A DNA stretch of 50,312 bases from a bacterium (GCA_030430075.1 JAUIGN010000062.1:1-50312); one strand, 5' to 3'. Positions 25,446 to 34,470 are shown, counted from the stretch's first letter. Notes: generated by a model not told the origin, from the letters alone. Made by a program: numbers and translations.

Positions 25446-27557
25446 ATGGGCCGCAAGGATGCAAGCGAAGATCGTCGTGTTCGTGGGTGGAAATCACTTC
25501 TCTCGATGGTCACCGGAGCGGTGATTCTGCTGGCGGGCGTCGCCGGCGTACGACACTTCATGGGTCCTGGCGCCGCAACCGCCCAATCGCCGCAGACTCG
25601 CGGTGGTCGTGTGGCCGCACCCACGGGACGTCCGGTGGGCTCCAACACCGGCCAGACCCGACAACCGGCTCGCGTCCAAGCCGCTCCCCGTCCGGCGAAC
25701 CAGACGAGGGCCGGCCAGGCTGCGGCCAACCCTGGCACGGCGGCTGGCGTGGCCGCCGATCAGAATGCGGCCCAACAGAACATCTCTGCCGTCGTCAACG
25801 GCCAGCCGATCACGCGGAAGCAACTGGCGGACGAGTGCATGCGGCGTTACGGCCAGGAAGTGCTGGAGAGCATCGTCAACAAGCACCTGATCATGCAGGA
25901 GTGCCAGCTCCGCGGTGTGACGATTACGAACCAGGATGTCGAGAATGAAGTCGACGACATGGCGACCAAGTTTGGTCTCTCCAAAGACCGTTGGCTGAAG
26001 ATGCTTGAATCCGAACGGGAGATTCAGCCCGACCAGTATCGCCGCGAGATCGTCTGGCCGACCCTGGCCCTGCGTCGGCTGGCAGCCCAGAGCATCGTTG
26101 TCAATACGGAAGAACTGCGTGAAGCGTATGAGGCACGGTACGGTCGCAGCGTACGCGTCCGCGTGATTTCGACCTCGACGCAGGAAAAAGCGAATCAGCT
26201 CCTGCGTAAGGCCCAGGCGGCTCCCGACTCCTTTGGCGATCTGGCCAAGCAGTTCTCTGAAGACACCAACAGTGCCGCGGCCCGTGGAGTCATTCCGCCG
26301 ATCCGTCGCCACGTGGGCAATGAAGAGGTTGAAAAGGTGGCTTTCGCCCTCAAGCCGGGAGAGATCTCGCGGGTGATCAACGTGGCCAACCAGTACTTGA
26401 TCCTGAAATGCGAAGAACAGGTCAAAGAGACCTACATCGCGGGTGAGAGCCTCGAACTGGTCAAGCAGCAGTTGCACGACCAGATTCGCGATAACAAGCT
26501 GCGCGACGCCGCCCCGGCGCTGTTCAAGGAATTGCAGCAGCGGGCCAAGGTCGTCAACGTCTTCAACAATCCCGCCCTCCGTCAGCAGATGCCGGGCGTG
26601 GCGGCGACAGTCAACAACCGCCAAATCACGCTCGACCAGCTTGCCGAGGAATGCTTTCTCCGCCATGGCAAGGACGTCCTCGAAGGTGAGATCAACCGTT
26701 CCGTCCTGCTCCAGGAATTAAAACGCCAGAATCGGTCGGTGACCGACCGTGCCATCGATGAAGAGATTGCCCGAGCGGCCGATGCTTACGGTTACCTCAA
26801 GCCCGACAACAGCCCGGACGTGGAAGCCTGGTTGAAGTCGGTCACCGAGGCGGACGGCGTCACCGTCGATCTGTATGTGCGTGATGCCGTCTGGCCCAGC
26901 GTGGCGTTGAAGACGCTGGTCGGCAACAGCGTGCAGATTACTCAAGAGGATCTCGACCGCGGGTTTGCCTCGAACTACGGTGAACGGGTCAAAGTGCTGG
27001 TGATCGTCCTGGGCAACGAACGCCAGGCCCATCAGGTTTGGAAGGAAGCGCGCGAGGCGAATACCGACGAAGCGTTCGGCAAGCTGGCCCATGAATACTC
27101 GATCGAACCGGTCTCGCGGGCGAACTTCGGGAAAGTGCCCCCGGTGCGGAAATTCGGCGGACAACCGATCGTGGAAGAAGAGGCGTTTCGACTCAAGCAG
27201 GGTGAGCTCTCGCAAATCCTCGTCGTGGGGGACAAGCACATCATCATGCGTTGCGTCGGTCGAACCAAGCCGGTCGAAGTCGATCGCCAGGTTGTCGAAG
27301 CCGAATTGCATAAGGATATTCTGGAGAAGAAGCTCCGCCTGGAAATGGCGAAGGAGTTTGACCGCTTGAAGGTGTCGGCCCAGATCGACAACTTCCTGGC
27401 CGGAACATCCCAAACCGGTGGACGACAGGTTCGTGCGATGGGCCCCTCCCCGGCACCCCGAGCGGCTGCCGATCAAGGGATCCAGAGAACGTCGTTTCAG
27501 AACCGGACCGCAGCCGGCCAGGCGACGCGACCGGCAGCCGCTGCCCCGCGACGATAG
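25446..27557 (+). CDS. Membrane-anchored SurA/PpiC-like foldase with two tandem parvulin-type units
   Basis: I start at the ATG at 25446 behind GGGAGA. Of 703 residues, about 14-40 form a membrane anchor (LLSMVTGAVILLAGVAGV). Residues 40-105 are a Gln/Pro/Ala/Thr-rich linker. Then two copies of a SurA_N-like chaperone segment plus PpiC domain follow. Unit 1 starts with VVNGQPITRKQLADECMRRY and has RGVIPPIRRH in its parvulin part; unit 2 starts with TVNNRQITLDQLAEECFLRH and has FGKVPPVRKF. The corresponding segments align by eye. SurA-type proteins chaperone secreted and outer-membrane proteins in the periplasm; whether either domain keeps isomerase activity cannot be told. The tail is low-complexity and basic. 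Confidence 0.85.
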   Translation: MGRKDASEDRRVRGWKSLLSMVTGAVILLAGVAGVRHFMGPGAATAQSPQTRGGRVAAPTGRPVGSNTGQTRQPARVQAAPRPANQTRAGQAAANPGTAAGVAADQNAAQQNISAVVNGQPITRKQLADECMRRYGQEVLESIVNKHLIMQECQLRGVTITNQDVENEVDDMATKFGLSKDRWLKMLESEREIQPDQYRREIVWPTLALRRLAAQSIVVNTEELREAYEARYGRSVRVRVISTSTQEKANQLLRKAQAAPDSFGDLAKQFSEDTNSAAARGVIPPIRRHVGNEEVEKVAFALKPGEISRVINVANQYLILKCEEQVKETYIAGESLELVKQQLHDQIRDNKLRDAAPALFKELQQRAKVVNVFNNPALRQQMPGVAATVNNRQITLDQLAEECFLRHGKDVLEGEINRSVLLQELKRQNRSVTDRAIDEEIARAADAYGYLKPDNSPDVEAWLKSVTEADGVTVDLYVRDAVWPSVALKTLVGNSVQITQEDLDRGFASNYGERVKVLVIVLGNERQAHQVWKEAREANTDEAFGKLAHEYSIEPVSRANFGKVPPVRKFGGQPIVEEEAFRLKQGELSQILVVGDKHIIMRCVGRTKPVEVDRQVVEAELHKDILEKKLRLEMAKEFDRLKVSAQIDNFLAGTSQTGGRQVRAMGPSPAPRAAADQGIQRTSFQNRTAAGQATRPAAAAPRR

Positions 27558-27632
27558 GACGCCGCTACGGGTCCCACCCGGCGGTACAGGACCTGATCGC
27601 CAAACGTTGTGCACCGCACATTTCAAACCTGC

Positions 27633-27658
27633 CTTCCGCAGGTCATGCGGTGCATGAC
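27633..27658 (-). repeat. GTCATGC palindromic repeat, reversed copy 3
   Basis: CTTCCGCAG is followed by GTCATGC-GGT-GCATGAC, the same element in reverse orientation with loop GGT on the plus strand. It lies 76 bases after the parvulin-like gene. Confidence 0.7.
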
Positions 27659-27851
27659 GGCTTCCTTCCGTTCGGATTCCTCCACCACTGTCGCCCGCAC
27701 GGATCGGCAAGCGATACCTGTCCCCCAGCAGGCACAGGTCAACCTAGCGGCGATTGGGAACAACAACTTCTGTCTTGACCGCCCGTCGGTCCTGGCCAAC
27801 CGCGCAACTCGTGCGGAGCGTCAACAGAACCAAGGGCGTCGTTCTTTCATC

Positions 27852-27914
27852 ATTCCGTAGGCCATGCGGCAAAGGACGGCGAGGAAGCGTCATGCGCAGC
27901 ATGACCTACGGAAC
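27852..27914. repeat. Facing pair of GTCATGC repeats
   Basis: ATTCCGTAGGCCATGCGG at 27852-27869 is a decayed reversed copy. GTCATGC-GCA-GCATGAC followed by CTACGGAAC at 27889-27914 is an intact forward copy. TTCCGTAGGCCATGC and GCATGACCTACGGAA are complementary apart from one base, so a stem of about 15 bp could form. Confidence 0.7.
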
Positions 27915-28126
27915 TGCAGGAATTGCCCGCCGCGTTGGTGTGCTGTGAACCCTCGATGTTGATGTCCGCTGCCGACTTCGCAGCAACGCATCGAAGTTCG
28001 TTGTTGCATTCTTCGGCCGTTCCCGGCATGATTTGGGGAATGTTGGATGGTGTTGTCGGTCGTCGCCGCGCGACGGTTGAAGTCGGCACGCGTCTGAACC
28101 GGCACGTGAATGGAAGGAGTAGACCA

Positions 28127-29533
28127 GTGTGGACGATGTTGGGTAAGGCAGTTCGTCATTGTGACGGGATTTCTCGACGAGACTTTTTGCGAGCAGGTGC
28201 CTGCGGCGTGGGAGGTCTTTCGCTGGCCCAACTGTTGCGGCTGGAAGCGGCCGCAGGGATCGTCAATTCCCGCAAAGCAATTATCAATATCCACCTGGAT
28301 GGTGGCCCCCCGCAGCAGGACATGATCGATTTGAAGCCGGAGGCGCCGGCGGAATTGCGGGGCGAATTTTCACCCATCGCGACCTCGGTACCCGGCATCC
28401 AAATCAGCGAACTGATGCCGCAGATCGCTTCCATCGCGGACCGCTTTGCCTTGATTCGCTCGCTGGTCGACTCCGCAGGCCGGCACGACGCCTTCCAGTG
28501 CCAATCGGGGTTCTCTGCCCAAGATCTTTCCTCGATGGGCGGTCGGCCGGCAATGGGATCGGTGGTCGCCAGGTTGCGTGGTTCGGCCAGCGACCAGGCG
28601 CCCCCGTTTGTCGACTTGATGCAGGGCCGCCCGCTGGTCCGCAATAGTGCTCGGCCCGGCTTCCTGGGCCCTGCGTTCGGACCCTTTCGGCCCGATATCT
28701 CGGCCATGTTCGAGCGGCCGCTGGAAGCCGGGATGAAACGGGAACTGGCGGCCAAAGGGGCCAATCATGCGACCAGCCTCAAACTGAACGCAGCGCTCAG
28801 CCATGTCCGGCTTGACGATCGAGCCGGTCTGCTGGGCGCCCTGGATCGCGTGCGTCGCGAGGTCGACGCCAGCGGAATGATGGATGCGATGGACCGCTTC
28901 TCCCAACAAGCGGCCGGCATTCTGCTTTCAGGAAAGTTCGCCGACGCCATGGACCTCAGCCAGGAAGACCCCAAGACACTTGCCCGCTACACCGCCCCGA
29001 CGCCGCAAACCGCTCGATTCTCTACCGCAGACGACGAATTCTCGATGCGGAAACTGCTCTTGGCGCGGCGGTTGGTCGAAGCCGGCGTCCGCTGTGTGAG
29101 CGTCTCCTTCAGCGATTTTGACACGCATTCGAGCAATTTTGCCCGGATGCGGCATATGTTGCCGATCCTGGATCGAGGACTCTCCGCCCTGGTCCAGGAC
29201 CTGGCGGAACGTGGTCGGCTGGACGACGTGTCGATCGTGGCCTGGGGCGAGTTCGGCAGATCACCAAAGATCAATGCCAAAGGCGGCCGTGACCACTGGC
29301 CGCGCGTCGGCATGGCAATGCTCGCCGGCGGCGGCATGCCTGGCGGACAGGTGATCGGCGCCACCGACCGCACCGCCAGTGCGGCCATTGCCCGACCGGT
29401 CTCTTACCAGGATGTGTTTGCAACGCTCTACAAGAATCTGGGAATCGCCGCGGACCAGACAACCTTGATCGACCCCACGGGCCGCCCGCAATACCTGCTG
29501 AACGCAGGACAACCGCTGCCAGAGCTGGGGTGA
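28127..29533 (+). CDS. DUF1501 protein with Tat leader (orphan)
   Basis: I start at the GTG at 28127, 7 bases after AAGGAG; the ATG at 28136 is too far from the site. The 468-residue protein has a twin-arginine leader, ISRRDFLRAGACGVGGLSLA (Arg17-Arg18). IINIHLDGGPPQQDMIDLKP opens the DUF1501 domain, and WGEFGRSPKIN with GGRDHW marks its later part. DUF1501 belongs to the alkaline-phosphatase-like fold. Planctomycete members are exported and usually coupled with DUF1549/DUF1553 cytochrome-like proteins, but this copy has no such neighbour. The function is unknown; metal-dependent hydrolysis of phosphate or sulfate esters is a fold-based guess. Confidence 0.9.
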   Translation: MWTMLGKAVRHCDGISRRDFLRAGACGVGGLSLAQLLRLEAAAGIVNSRKAIINIHLDGGPPQQDMIDLKPEAPAELRGEFSPIATSVPGIQISELMPQIASIADRFALIRSLVDSAGRHDAFQCQSGFSAQDLSSMGGRPAMGSVVARLRGSASDQAPPFVDLMQGRPLVRNSARPGFLGPAFGPFRPDISAMFERPLEAGMKRELAAKGANHATSLKLNAALSHVRLDDRAGLLGALDRVRREVDASGMMDAMDRFSQQAAGILLSGKFADAMDLSQEDPKTLARYTAPTPQTARFSTADDEFSMRKLLLARRLVEAGVRCVSVSFSDFDTHSSNFARMRHMLPILDRGLSALVQDLAERGRLDDVSIVAWGEFGRSPKINAKGGRDHWPRVGMAMLAGGGMPGGQVIGATDRTASAAIARPVSYQDVFATLYKNLGIAADQTTLIDPTGRPQYLLNAGQPLPELG

Positions 29534-29613
29534 GGGCCGCCCCTTGCCCGGATCATTCATCGCCCGTTGGGCATTCGCCCTATAGCGCAACTACCGTTCA
29601 ATTGGATTCCGCA

Positions 29614-29639
29614 CTTCCGTAGGTCATGCTTTGCGTGAC
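29614..29639 (-). repeat. GTCATGC palindromic repeat, reversed copy
   Basis: CTTCCGTAG is followed by GTCATGC-TTT-GCGTGAC; one base of the right arm differs from consensus. It lies between the 3' ends of the converging DUF1501 gene and the UGA-containing thioredoxin-like gene. A copy of the ATTCAT/GCCCGTTGGGC repeat sits just before it at 29547-29580. Confidence 0.7.
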
Positions 29640-29746
29640 ATTCCGTACCAGCAGAAACGCTGCGGATGCCTGGTGGACATCGTTAACTTTTGACAGTCCA
29701 CCCGTTTCGGATGCTATCACCGGATACGAATTGAACAGTATTGGGG

Positions 29747-30949
29747 TTAACGCAAATAACCCTGGAGCCATCCCCGCGCACCTTGCGGCGGCAGTTCGTC
29801 AGCCAGGTCGCTGCCATCGGCCAGCGTAAAGGAGATCCCCAACGGGAACTTGCCCTGCGGTGCGCCACGCGTGTAAGGCCCTTCGCCCCAAAACAGGCCC
29901 TTGGCCACGAGGTCGAAGCGAACGACGGTCTGGCCTTCGACTTCCACGACGCCCAACAGTTCGGCCTGGAAACCCCGGTCTCCACGCGCCGTCTCCAGAT
30001 GAGCGGCCCCGGAAAGCCGCCCGTCGTGCAACGTCATTTCGAGCTCTTGAATCTCGTTGCGAGCCCACATCGGTGGCTCGCCGCGGGTGTTGTCGACCAA
30101 ATGAAAGCGAGCGATCCGTTCCTGCAGCGACCTGCGAACCTCACCGCGCACCAGCGCCTGGTGTTCCTCGGGTGAAACCCACAAATTGTCGCGCGACATG
30201 GCAGATTGAAAGATCGAGCGCCACCGATTCGCGGTGGGCTGGTAACCATCCAGGACTTTCGCTTGCACGCGAATGACCAGTCCCCCCTGGGGCAGTCGAG
30301 CGTTGTAGCGAGGATCAACGCGGGTCGGCTTCAGTTCGGAGACCGCCGCCCGGCCGGCACCACTCGCTTCAAACTCGTCCAGTTTCTCCTGCATCAACCT
30401 GCGCACTTTCGCCGGATCGCGATTGTTGTTGTACAAGAGCAACTTGCCGGCGGCCGTGGCGATGTAGAACCCCTGCGTGGTGCCTTGAAAGTTGTTGCGA
30501 GGCCCCTGCCCGGCGATCTTCCGGTAAAACTCGCCCTCCGTGTCCTGTTGCCGCCGCTGGTTGGCCTGGTCGATGGCAACCGGAATGAAGCGGGTCTTCA
30601 AAAGCTTGACAATTTGGGGATCGGCGAATGTCGACTCACGGTCGAGCACACCGTTGTTTCATGTGCATCCCAGCGGATGACCGTCCATGGCCCACACAAA
30701 GATCGGCTTGCCCTCCCTTGCCGCGGCCTGCTGCGCATCGAGCATGGCGGTCTTCCAGGGAATCGTTCGCCAGGGAGCGTCAGCCGCCACCTGTAACTGC
30801 TTGTGCAGGCTCTCAAACTCCGCCATCGTTAGCTCGTCACCGCAGGCAAACGCCGCCAGCGTCCCGCTCAACGTTGCGGCAACGGCCGATAACAGGTGAC
30901 AGACGGCGACGCCCCTGCGTCGGCGGCCGGGATTCGTGTGGGCAGGCAT
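29747..30949 (-). CDS. Secreted thioredoxin-like protein with in-frame UGA: candidate selenoprotein
   Basis: The reading frame is continuous from the ATG at 30949 to the stop at 29747 except for one TGA at 30661-30659. Residues 1-36 are a signal peptide (four Arg, then a hydrophobic stretch ending AAFACG). Residues about 60-185 look thioredoxin-like: PWKTAMLDAQQAAAREGKP, IFVWAMDGHPLGCT, then UGA at codon 97, then NNGVLDRESTFADPQIVKLL and FIPVAIDQ. The UGA sits where a thioredoxin-fold redox residue is expected, next to Cys95. Homology-like sequence runs smoothly across it and the frame is kept. A hairpin fitting the bacterial SECIS pattern starts 13 bases later. The C-terminal half (about 200-400) is not recognised. 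Alternatives are a nonsense mutation making a pseudogene, or a sequencing error. No selenium genes are in the window. Confidence 0.65.
30623..30652 (-). promoter_or_regulatory. Candidate bacterial SECIS hairpin
   Basis: On the minus strand, 13 bases after the UGA, TCGAC (30645-30641) pairs perfectly with GTCGA (30635-30631) around the 5-base loop CGTGA (30640-30636). Below it, GGTG (30652-30649) can pair with CGCC (30626-30623) across a small internal loop. The loop begins 18 bases after the UGA and has G as its second base. As I recall the published bacterial SECIS pattern, it requires a loop 16-37 bases from UGA, a stem of at least 4 bp and a G among the first two loop bases. A competing stem ACGGT/ACCGT also exists. 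Confidence 0.5.
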
Positions 30950-31449
30950 GGTATTTGTTTCGGCATGAAGGATTGAAACAGGAACGAGTCACCATCATAG
31001 CGTCACGACCAGCAACGAGCCATCAACAACTTCCCGGCGGCGGTGGCTGCCGCCCGTCAGAAACAGCCTGGAACCACCGTCGCAGGACAGGCGGAGTGCG
31101 ACGGCCATCGCCGCAACGCGGCCCCCTCGCCCGGCATTTAGGTCCTCGACCTTTGTGCTCAGCGTCTCCCGGGGCTGACGGCCGGCGGCTTTTGGTCGCA
31201 CCCGGGACACGATCCACGGTATACTGCAGCGGGTTGCCGAGTACCCGGCCACGCGGCGGCCGGCCAACGGGTGGCTCGAAAGCAACGTCGGCCTGCCCAT
31301 GTTGCGGCGGGCGTTTCGTCCGCGGGCGGTGCTCGCCTGGGGGCGGAACCAGGAATTCCGCCGGCCGGCGAGGTCGGCGTCGCCGAGATCGTGGTTGCCA
31401 AGTTGTTGTACGGACGTCGCGGAAACATTTTTGAGCGAAAGGACGTCAG
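30950..31449. other. Divergent intergenic region, no clear gene
   Basis: This 500-base spacer separates the UGA-containing gene from a DUF1501 gene transcribed away from it. A minus-strand frame (30995-31300) is open but has no recognisable motif. I see no copies of the dispersed repeats. The AAGGA ribosome site of the DUF1501 gene is at about 31438-31442. Promoters for both genes must lie here, but none is obvious. Confidence 0.45.
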
Positions 31450-32820
31450 ATGCTGCGAGTCACGGGTGGTGCGAATGCGGATTGCGAAGGCCTCACGCGG
31501 CGGAGCTTCGTCGAAGCCGGCGTCCTGGGGCTTGGCGGACTATCGCTGTCGGACTTTCTGGCTTGCCATGCTCTCGCGGCCGAATCGCTTCCGGCCGTCG
31601 ATCGACAGGCGGAGACCAGCGTGATCTTGATCTGGATGAGCGGCGGTCCCGGCCATCATGAGACGTGGGACCCGAAGCCGGCCGCGGCCAGCCAGTACCG
31701 GGGTCCTTTTGGTGCCATCGACACGACAGTCGGTGGCATTCAGTTCAGCGAAATGCTTCCCGAGCAAGCAAAGATTGCCGAACACCTGGCGGTCTTGAGG
31801 ACGGTCAGCCATCGATCGGGAGATCACACCAAGGGGAATCACTGGATGCTGACCGGCTTTGAGGGCCCCGATTTCAACAAGCCGGACAATCGCATCCAGC
31901 GCCGCCCCTCGATGGGCTCGGTCGCGGCGGCCTTGCGTGGCGCCAACCGCGCGGGGATGCCGGCATACGCGGCCGCGCCTCACCTGCGCGGCGGCACGGA
32001 CAACCTCTTCCACTATGCGACCTATCTGGGCGGTGCCCATAATCCGTTTGTCACCAACTCCGATCCTAACTCGGCCGACTTCCGCGTCCGTGACCTCTCG
32101 TTACGACAGGGGCTGACCTTCGACCGTCTCGAACATCGGCGGTCGTTGTTGACGACGATCGACAAGTTTCGCCGTCGGCAAGAGCCCACGATCGCCAACA
32201 TGAACTCACACCAGCAAGCGGCTTACCAACTCTTGACGAGCGCCGGCGTGCGTGAGGCGTTTGATATCTCGCAGGAGCCGTCCGCGGTGCGCGATCGCTA
32301 CGGCCGCCACACGTTTGGGCAGAGCGCACTGTTGGCGCGGCGGCTCGTCGAGCACGGCGTCACGTTCGTGACGGTCAACACCCAGCCCTGGGATCATCAT
32401 GGGACCGCCAACCGGCTCCCGACCAGGAAAGGCGCGGAACAGTTGATCCCTCCGGTCGATCTGGCAATCGCGGCCCTGGTGCGGGACCTGATCGACCGCG
32501 GCTTGCACGAAAAGACACTGGTCGTGGCAATGGGCGAGTTCGGTCGCACGCCGAAGATGAACAGTGCCGGCGGGCGCGACCACTGGGGCCACACGTTCAG
32601 CGTACTCCTCAGCGGCGGACGCTTTCGCATGGGACAGACCATCGGCGAATCAGACGCCAAGGGTGCGTATGTCGGCGACCGTCCGCTCCACCCGGAAGAT
32701 GTCGCTGCCACGGTCTACCACCACTTGGGAATCGACGGACGCAACACGGCCATCCCGGATCGAAGCGGGCGGCCCCGTTACCTGGTCGAACGCGGCGAGC
32801 CGATCCGTGAACTGCTATAG
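31450..32820 (+). CDS. DUF1501 protein with Tat-like leader (second copy)
   Basis: The 456-residue protein starts behind AAGGA. A twin-arginine leader, LTRRSFVEAGVLGLGGLSLS (Arg17-Arg18), precedes the DUF1501 domain: VILIWMSGGPGHHETWDPKP, then GEFGRTPKMNSAGGRDHWGH. Several histidines typical of the family are present (GDHTKGNHWM near 120, PWDHHG near 315). It is closer to the canonical planctomycete form than the copy at 28127. No DUF1549 gene is adjacent; the next gene is the beta-propeller protein 186 bp downstream on the same strand. Exported and probably metal-dependent; substrate unknown. Confidence 0.92.
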   Translation: MLRVTGGANADCEGLTRRSFVEAGVLGLGGLSLSDFLACHALAAESLPAVDRQAETSVILIWMSGGPGHHETWDPKPAAASQYRGPFGAIDTTVGGIQFSEMLPEQAKIAEHLAVLRTVSHRSGDHTKGNHWMLTGFEGPDFNKPDNRIQRRPSMGSVAAALRGANRAGMPAYAAAPHLRGGTDNLFHYATYLGGAHNPFVTNSDPNSADFRVRDLSLRQGLTFDRLEHRRSLLTTIDKFRRRQEPTIANMNSHQQAAYQLLTSAGVREAFDISQEPSAVRDRYGRHTFGQSALLARRLVEHGVTFVTVNTQPWDHHGTANRLPTRKGAEQLIPPVDLAIAALVRDLIDRGLHEKTLVVAMGEFGRTPKMNSAGGRDHWGHTFSVLLSGGRFRMGQTIGESDAKGAYVGDRPLHPEDVAATVYHHLGIDGRNTAIPDRSGRPRYLVERGEPIRELL

Positions 32821-33006
32821 CTGGGCCTTGCGATTCAAGCTCGCCGAAACCCGGAGCGCGCGATGAATCGAAGAACGCAAGCCGCCCAACGCAAGCGACG
32901 TGCGTTCGGCTGCGAGGTAACGCGGCACCGTCCGGACAACTTTTGGTAGAGAGCCGATCCCTCACGAAACCGCACGACGACTTCAACGCAGCCTTTGGAG
33001 AAGACA

Positions 33007-34380
33007 ATGAGAAGACTGACCCTGTCCTGGAAGCTGACCCTTGCCCCCCTCCTGTTGTTGCTCGGAATCTCCACGTTGTCACGTGGTGCCGACCCGATTG
33101 AGCTGAACAGTCGGCGGGAACTGTTCGTAGACGATTATCTGATCGAAACGCGTGACGGCGATGTCCAACGTCAGTTGATGCTGCCGGAACCCCAGGAGGT
33201 CGTGTTTGTGACCGACCAGCCCTGGGAAGGTAACACCAGTGGATACTACAGCTTCTTCCAGGACGGCGAACTCTACCGGATGATCTACCGGGGCTGGCAG
33301 CACGACAGGCAGATGAAGGCCGCTCACAAAGAGGTCACCTGCTATGCGGAAAGCAAAGACGGCATCCACTGGACCAAGCCCAACCTGGGCCTGTTTGAAT
33401 GGGAAGGCTCAAAAGAGAACAACATCATCTGGCGCGGTCCCGGCACGCACAACTTCACCGCTTTCCGCGACGATAACCCGGACACGCCCCCCACGGCGCG
33501 CTACAAGGCGTTCGGAGGCGGGCGAGGCGGATTGCTGCCGTTCATCTCACCCGACGGCATCCATTGGAAACTGCTGCAGGACAAGCCGGTCATCACCAAC
33601 GGTGCTTTCGATTCCCAAAACCTGGCATTCTGGGATACCGCACGGGGCGAATACCGGGCCTATTGGCGGTACTTCGGGAACGGGGTCCGAGCCATCCGGA
33701 CGGCCACGTCCCAGGACTTCGTTTCTTGGTCGAACGAGGCGGATCTCGCTTACACGGAGGGTACGCCGACCGAGCATCTCTACACGAATGCGATCCAGAA
33801 GTACGCTCGCGCTCCCCACCTGTTCATTGGCTTCCCCACGCGGTACGAACCGAAGAGCCAGCAGGTCGAACCGATCTTGATGACCAGCCGCGACGGCGTC
33901 ACCTTTCAGCGGTATGGCGAGGCAGTCGTGCCGCGTACCGCCCCCAAGGACCGCAATCATAACCGCAGCAATTACATGGCGTGGGGCATGTTTCCGTTGC
34001 CAGGAAAGCCGAACGAGCTCTCCGTTTACGCGACGGAAAACTACTACGAGCCGTCTCCCGGCCGCGTGCGTCGTTTTACGTATCGAGTCGACGGCTTCGT
34101 GGCCCTTCGCGGAGGGACCGCCGGCGGAACGGTCACCAGCAAACCGCTCCGCTACCAGGGACAACGGCTGCTCCTGAACTACGTCGTGCAGGATGGTGGC
34201 AGCGGAACAGTGGAAGTGCTCGACCAGGCAGGCGCCGTCATCGGCAAGTCCCGGCCGCTTCGCGGCGACGAAGTTGACGCCGCCGTCTCGTGGGAGCAGG
34301 ATCCCCAACTCAACCAAGGCGTGGTGCGGCTCCGCATTACGCTCAAGAATGCCGACGTTTACTCCTTCAAGTTCGAGTAA
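33007..34380 (+). CDS. Secreted five-bladed beta-propeller protein, glycosidase-like
   Basis: I start at the ATG at 33007 with GGAG 7 bases upstream. The 457-residue protein has a signal peptide (MRRLTLSWK, then LAPLLLLLGISTLSRGA). The rest resembles planctomycete proteins of the GH32/GH43/GH68-like beta-propeller fold: RRELFVDDYLIE at the mature N-terminus, repeated blades with ESKDGIHWTKPNLG, SPDGIHWKLLQDKP, TSQDFVSWS and TSRDGVTFQRYG, and a C-terminal beta-sandwich. Clear catalytic acids cannot be assigned by eye. It probably acts on, or binds, polysaccharide outside the cytoplasm. A convergent sulfatase gene follows, in keeping with use of sulfated glycans. Confidence 0.82.
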   Translation: MRRLTLSWKLTLAPLLLLLGISTLSRGADPIELNSRRELFVDDYLIETRDGDVQRQLMLPEPQEVVFVTDQPWEGNTSGYYSFFQDGELYRMIYRGWQHDRQMKAAHKEVTCYAESKDGIHWTKPNLGLFEWEGSKENNIIWRGPGTHNFTAFRDDNPDTPPTARYKAFGGGRGGLLPFISPDGIHWKLLQDKPVITNGAFDSQNLAFWDTARGEYRAYWRYFGNGVRAIRTATSQDFVSWSNEADLAYTEGTPTEHLYTNAIQKYARAPHLFIGFPTRYEPKSQQVEPILMTSRDGVTFQRYGEAVVPRTAPKDRNHNRSNYMAWGMFPLPGKPNELSVYATENYYEPSPGRVRRFTYRVDGFVALRGGTAGGTVTSKPLRYQGQRLLLNYVVQDGGSGTVEVLDQAGAVIGKSRPLRGDEVDAAVSWEQDPQLNQGVVRLRITLKNADVYSFKFE

Positions 34381-34403
34381 CCACTGCAGGTCGCCAGGGC
34401 TTG

Positions 34404-34470
34404 CCGGTAGCAGCCGTCGGGCGTTCGCTGGGATGATTCATTAGCCGTCGGGCGTTAGCCCCGGTTCCGT
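34404..34470 (+). repeat. GCCGTCGGGCGTT dispersed repeat, tandem pair
   Basis: AGCAGCCGTCGGGCGTTCGC is followed by GATGATTCATTAGCCGTCGG and GCGTTAGCCCCGGTTCC. The core GCCGTCGGGCGTT thus occurs twice 35 bases apart. It belongs to the family seen at 7124, 21551, 29547 and 46464 and lies between converging genes. Confidence 0.65.

Larger units (their letters stand above)
27558..28126. other. Repeat-bearing intergenic region
   Basis: This 569-base spacer holds three marks of the GTCATGC palindrome family: a reversed copy at 27633-27658, a decayed reversed copy at 27852-27877 and a forward copy at 27889-27914. The last two face each other and could pair into a long hairpin. The open frame from 27923 upstream of the DUF1501 start has no protein character. 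AAGGAG at 28114-28119 is the ribosome site of that gene. Confidence 0.6.

Noticed and set aside
27923..28126. N-terminal extension of the first DUF1501 protein
   Set aside because: The extension precedes a Tat leader that should be near the N-terminus, and a strong AAGGAG site lies before the GTG at 28127.
30641..30654. Stem ACGGT/ACCGT starting 4 bases after the UGA as the SECIS element
   Set aside because: Its loop lies too close to the UGA (about 9 bases) for the known bacterial pattern; the TCGAC/GTCGA stem fits better. It remains a competing structure.
30995..31300. Possible small gene on the minus strand upstream of the UGA-containing gene
   Set aside because: No ribosome site, no recognisable family, and a composition typical of non-coding GC-rich spacer.
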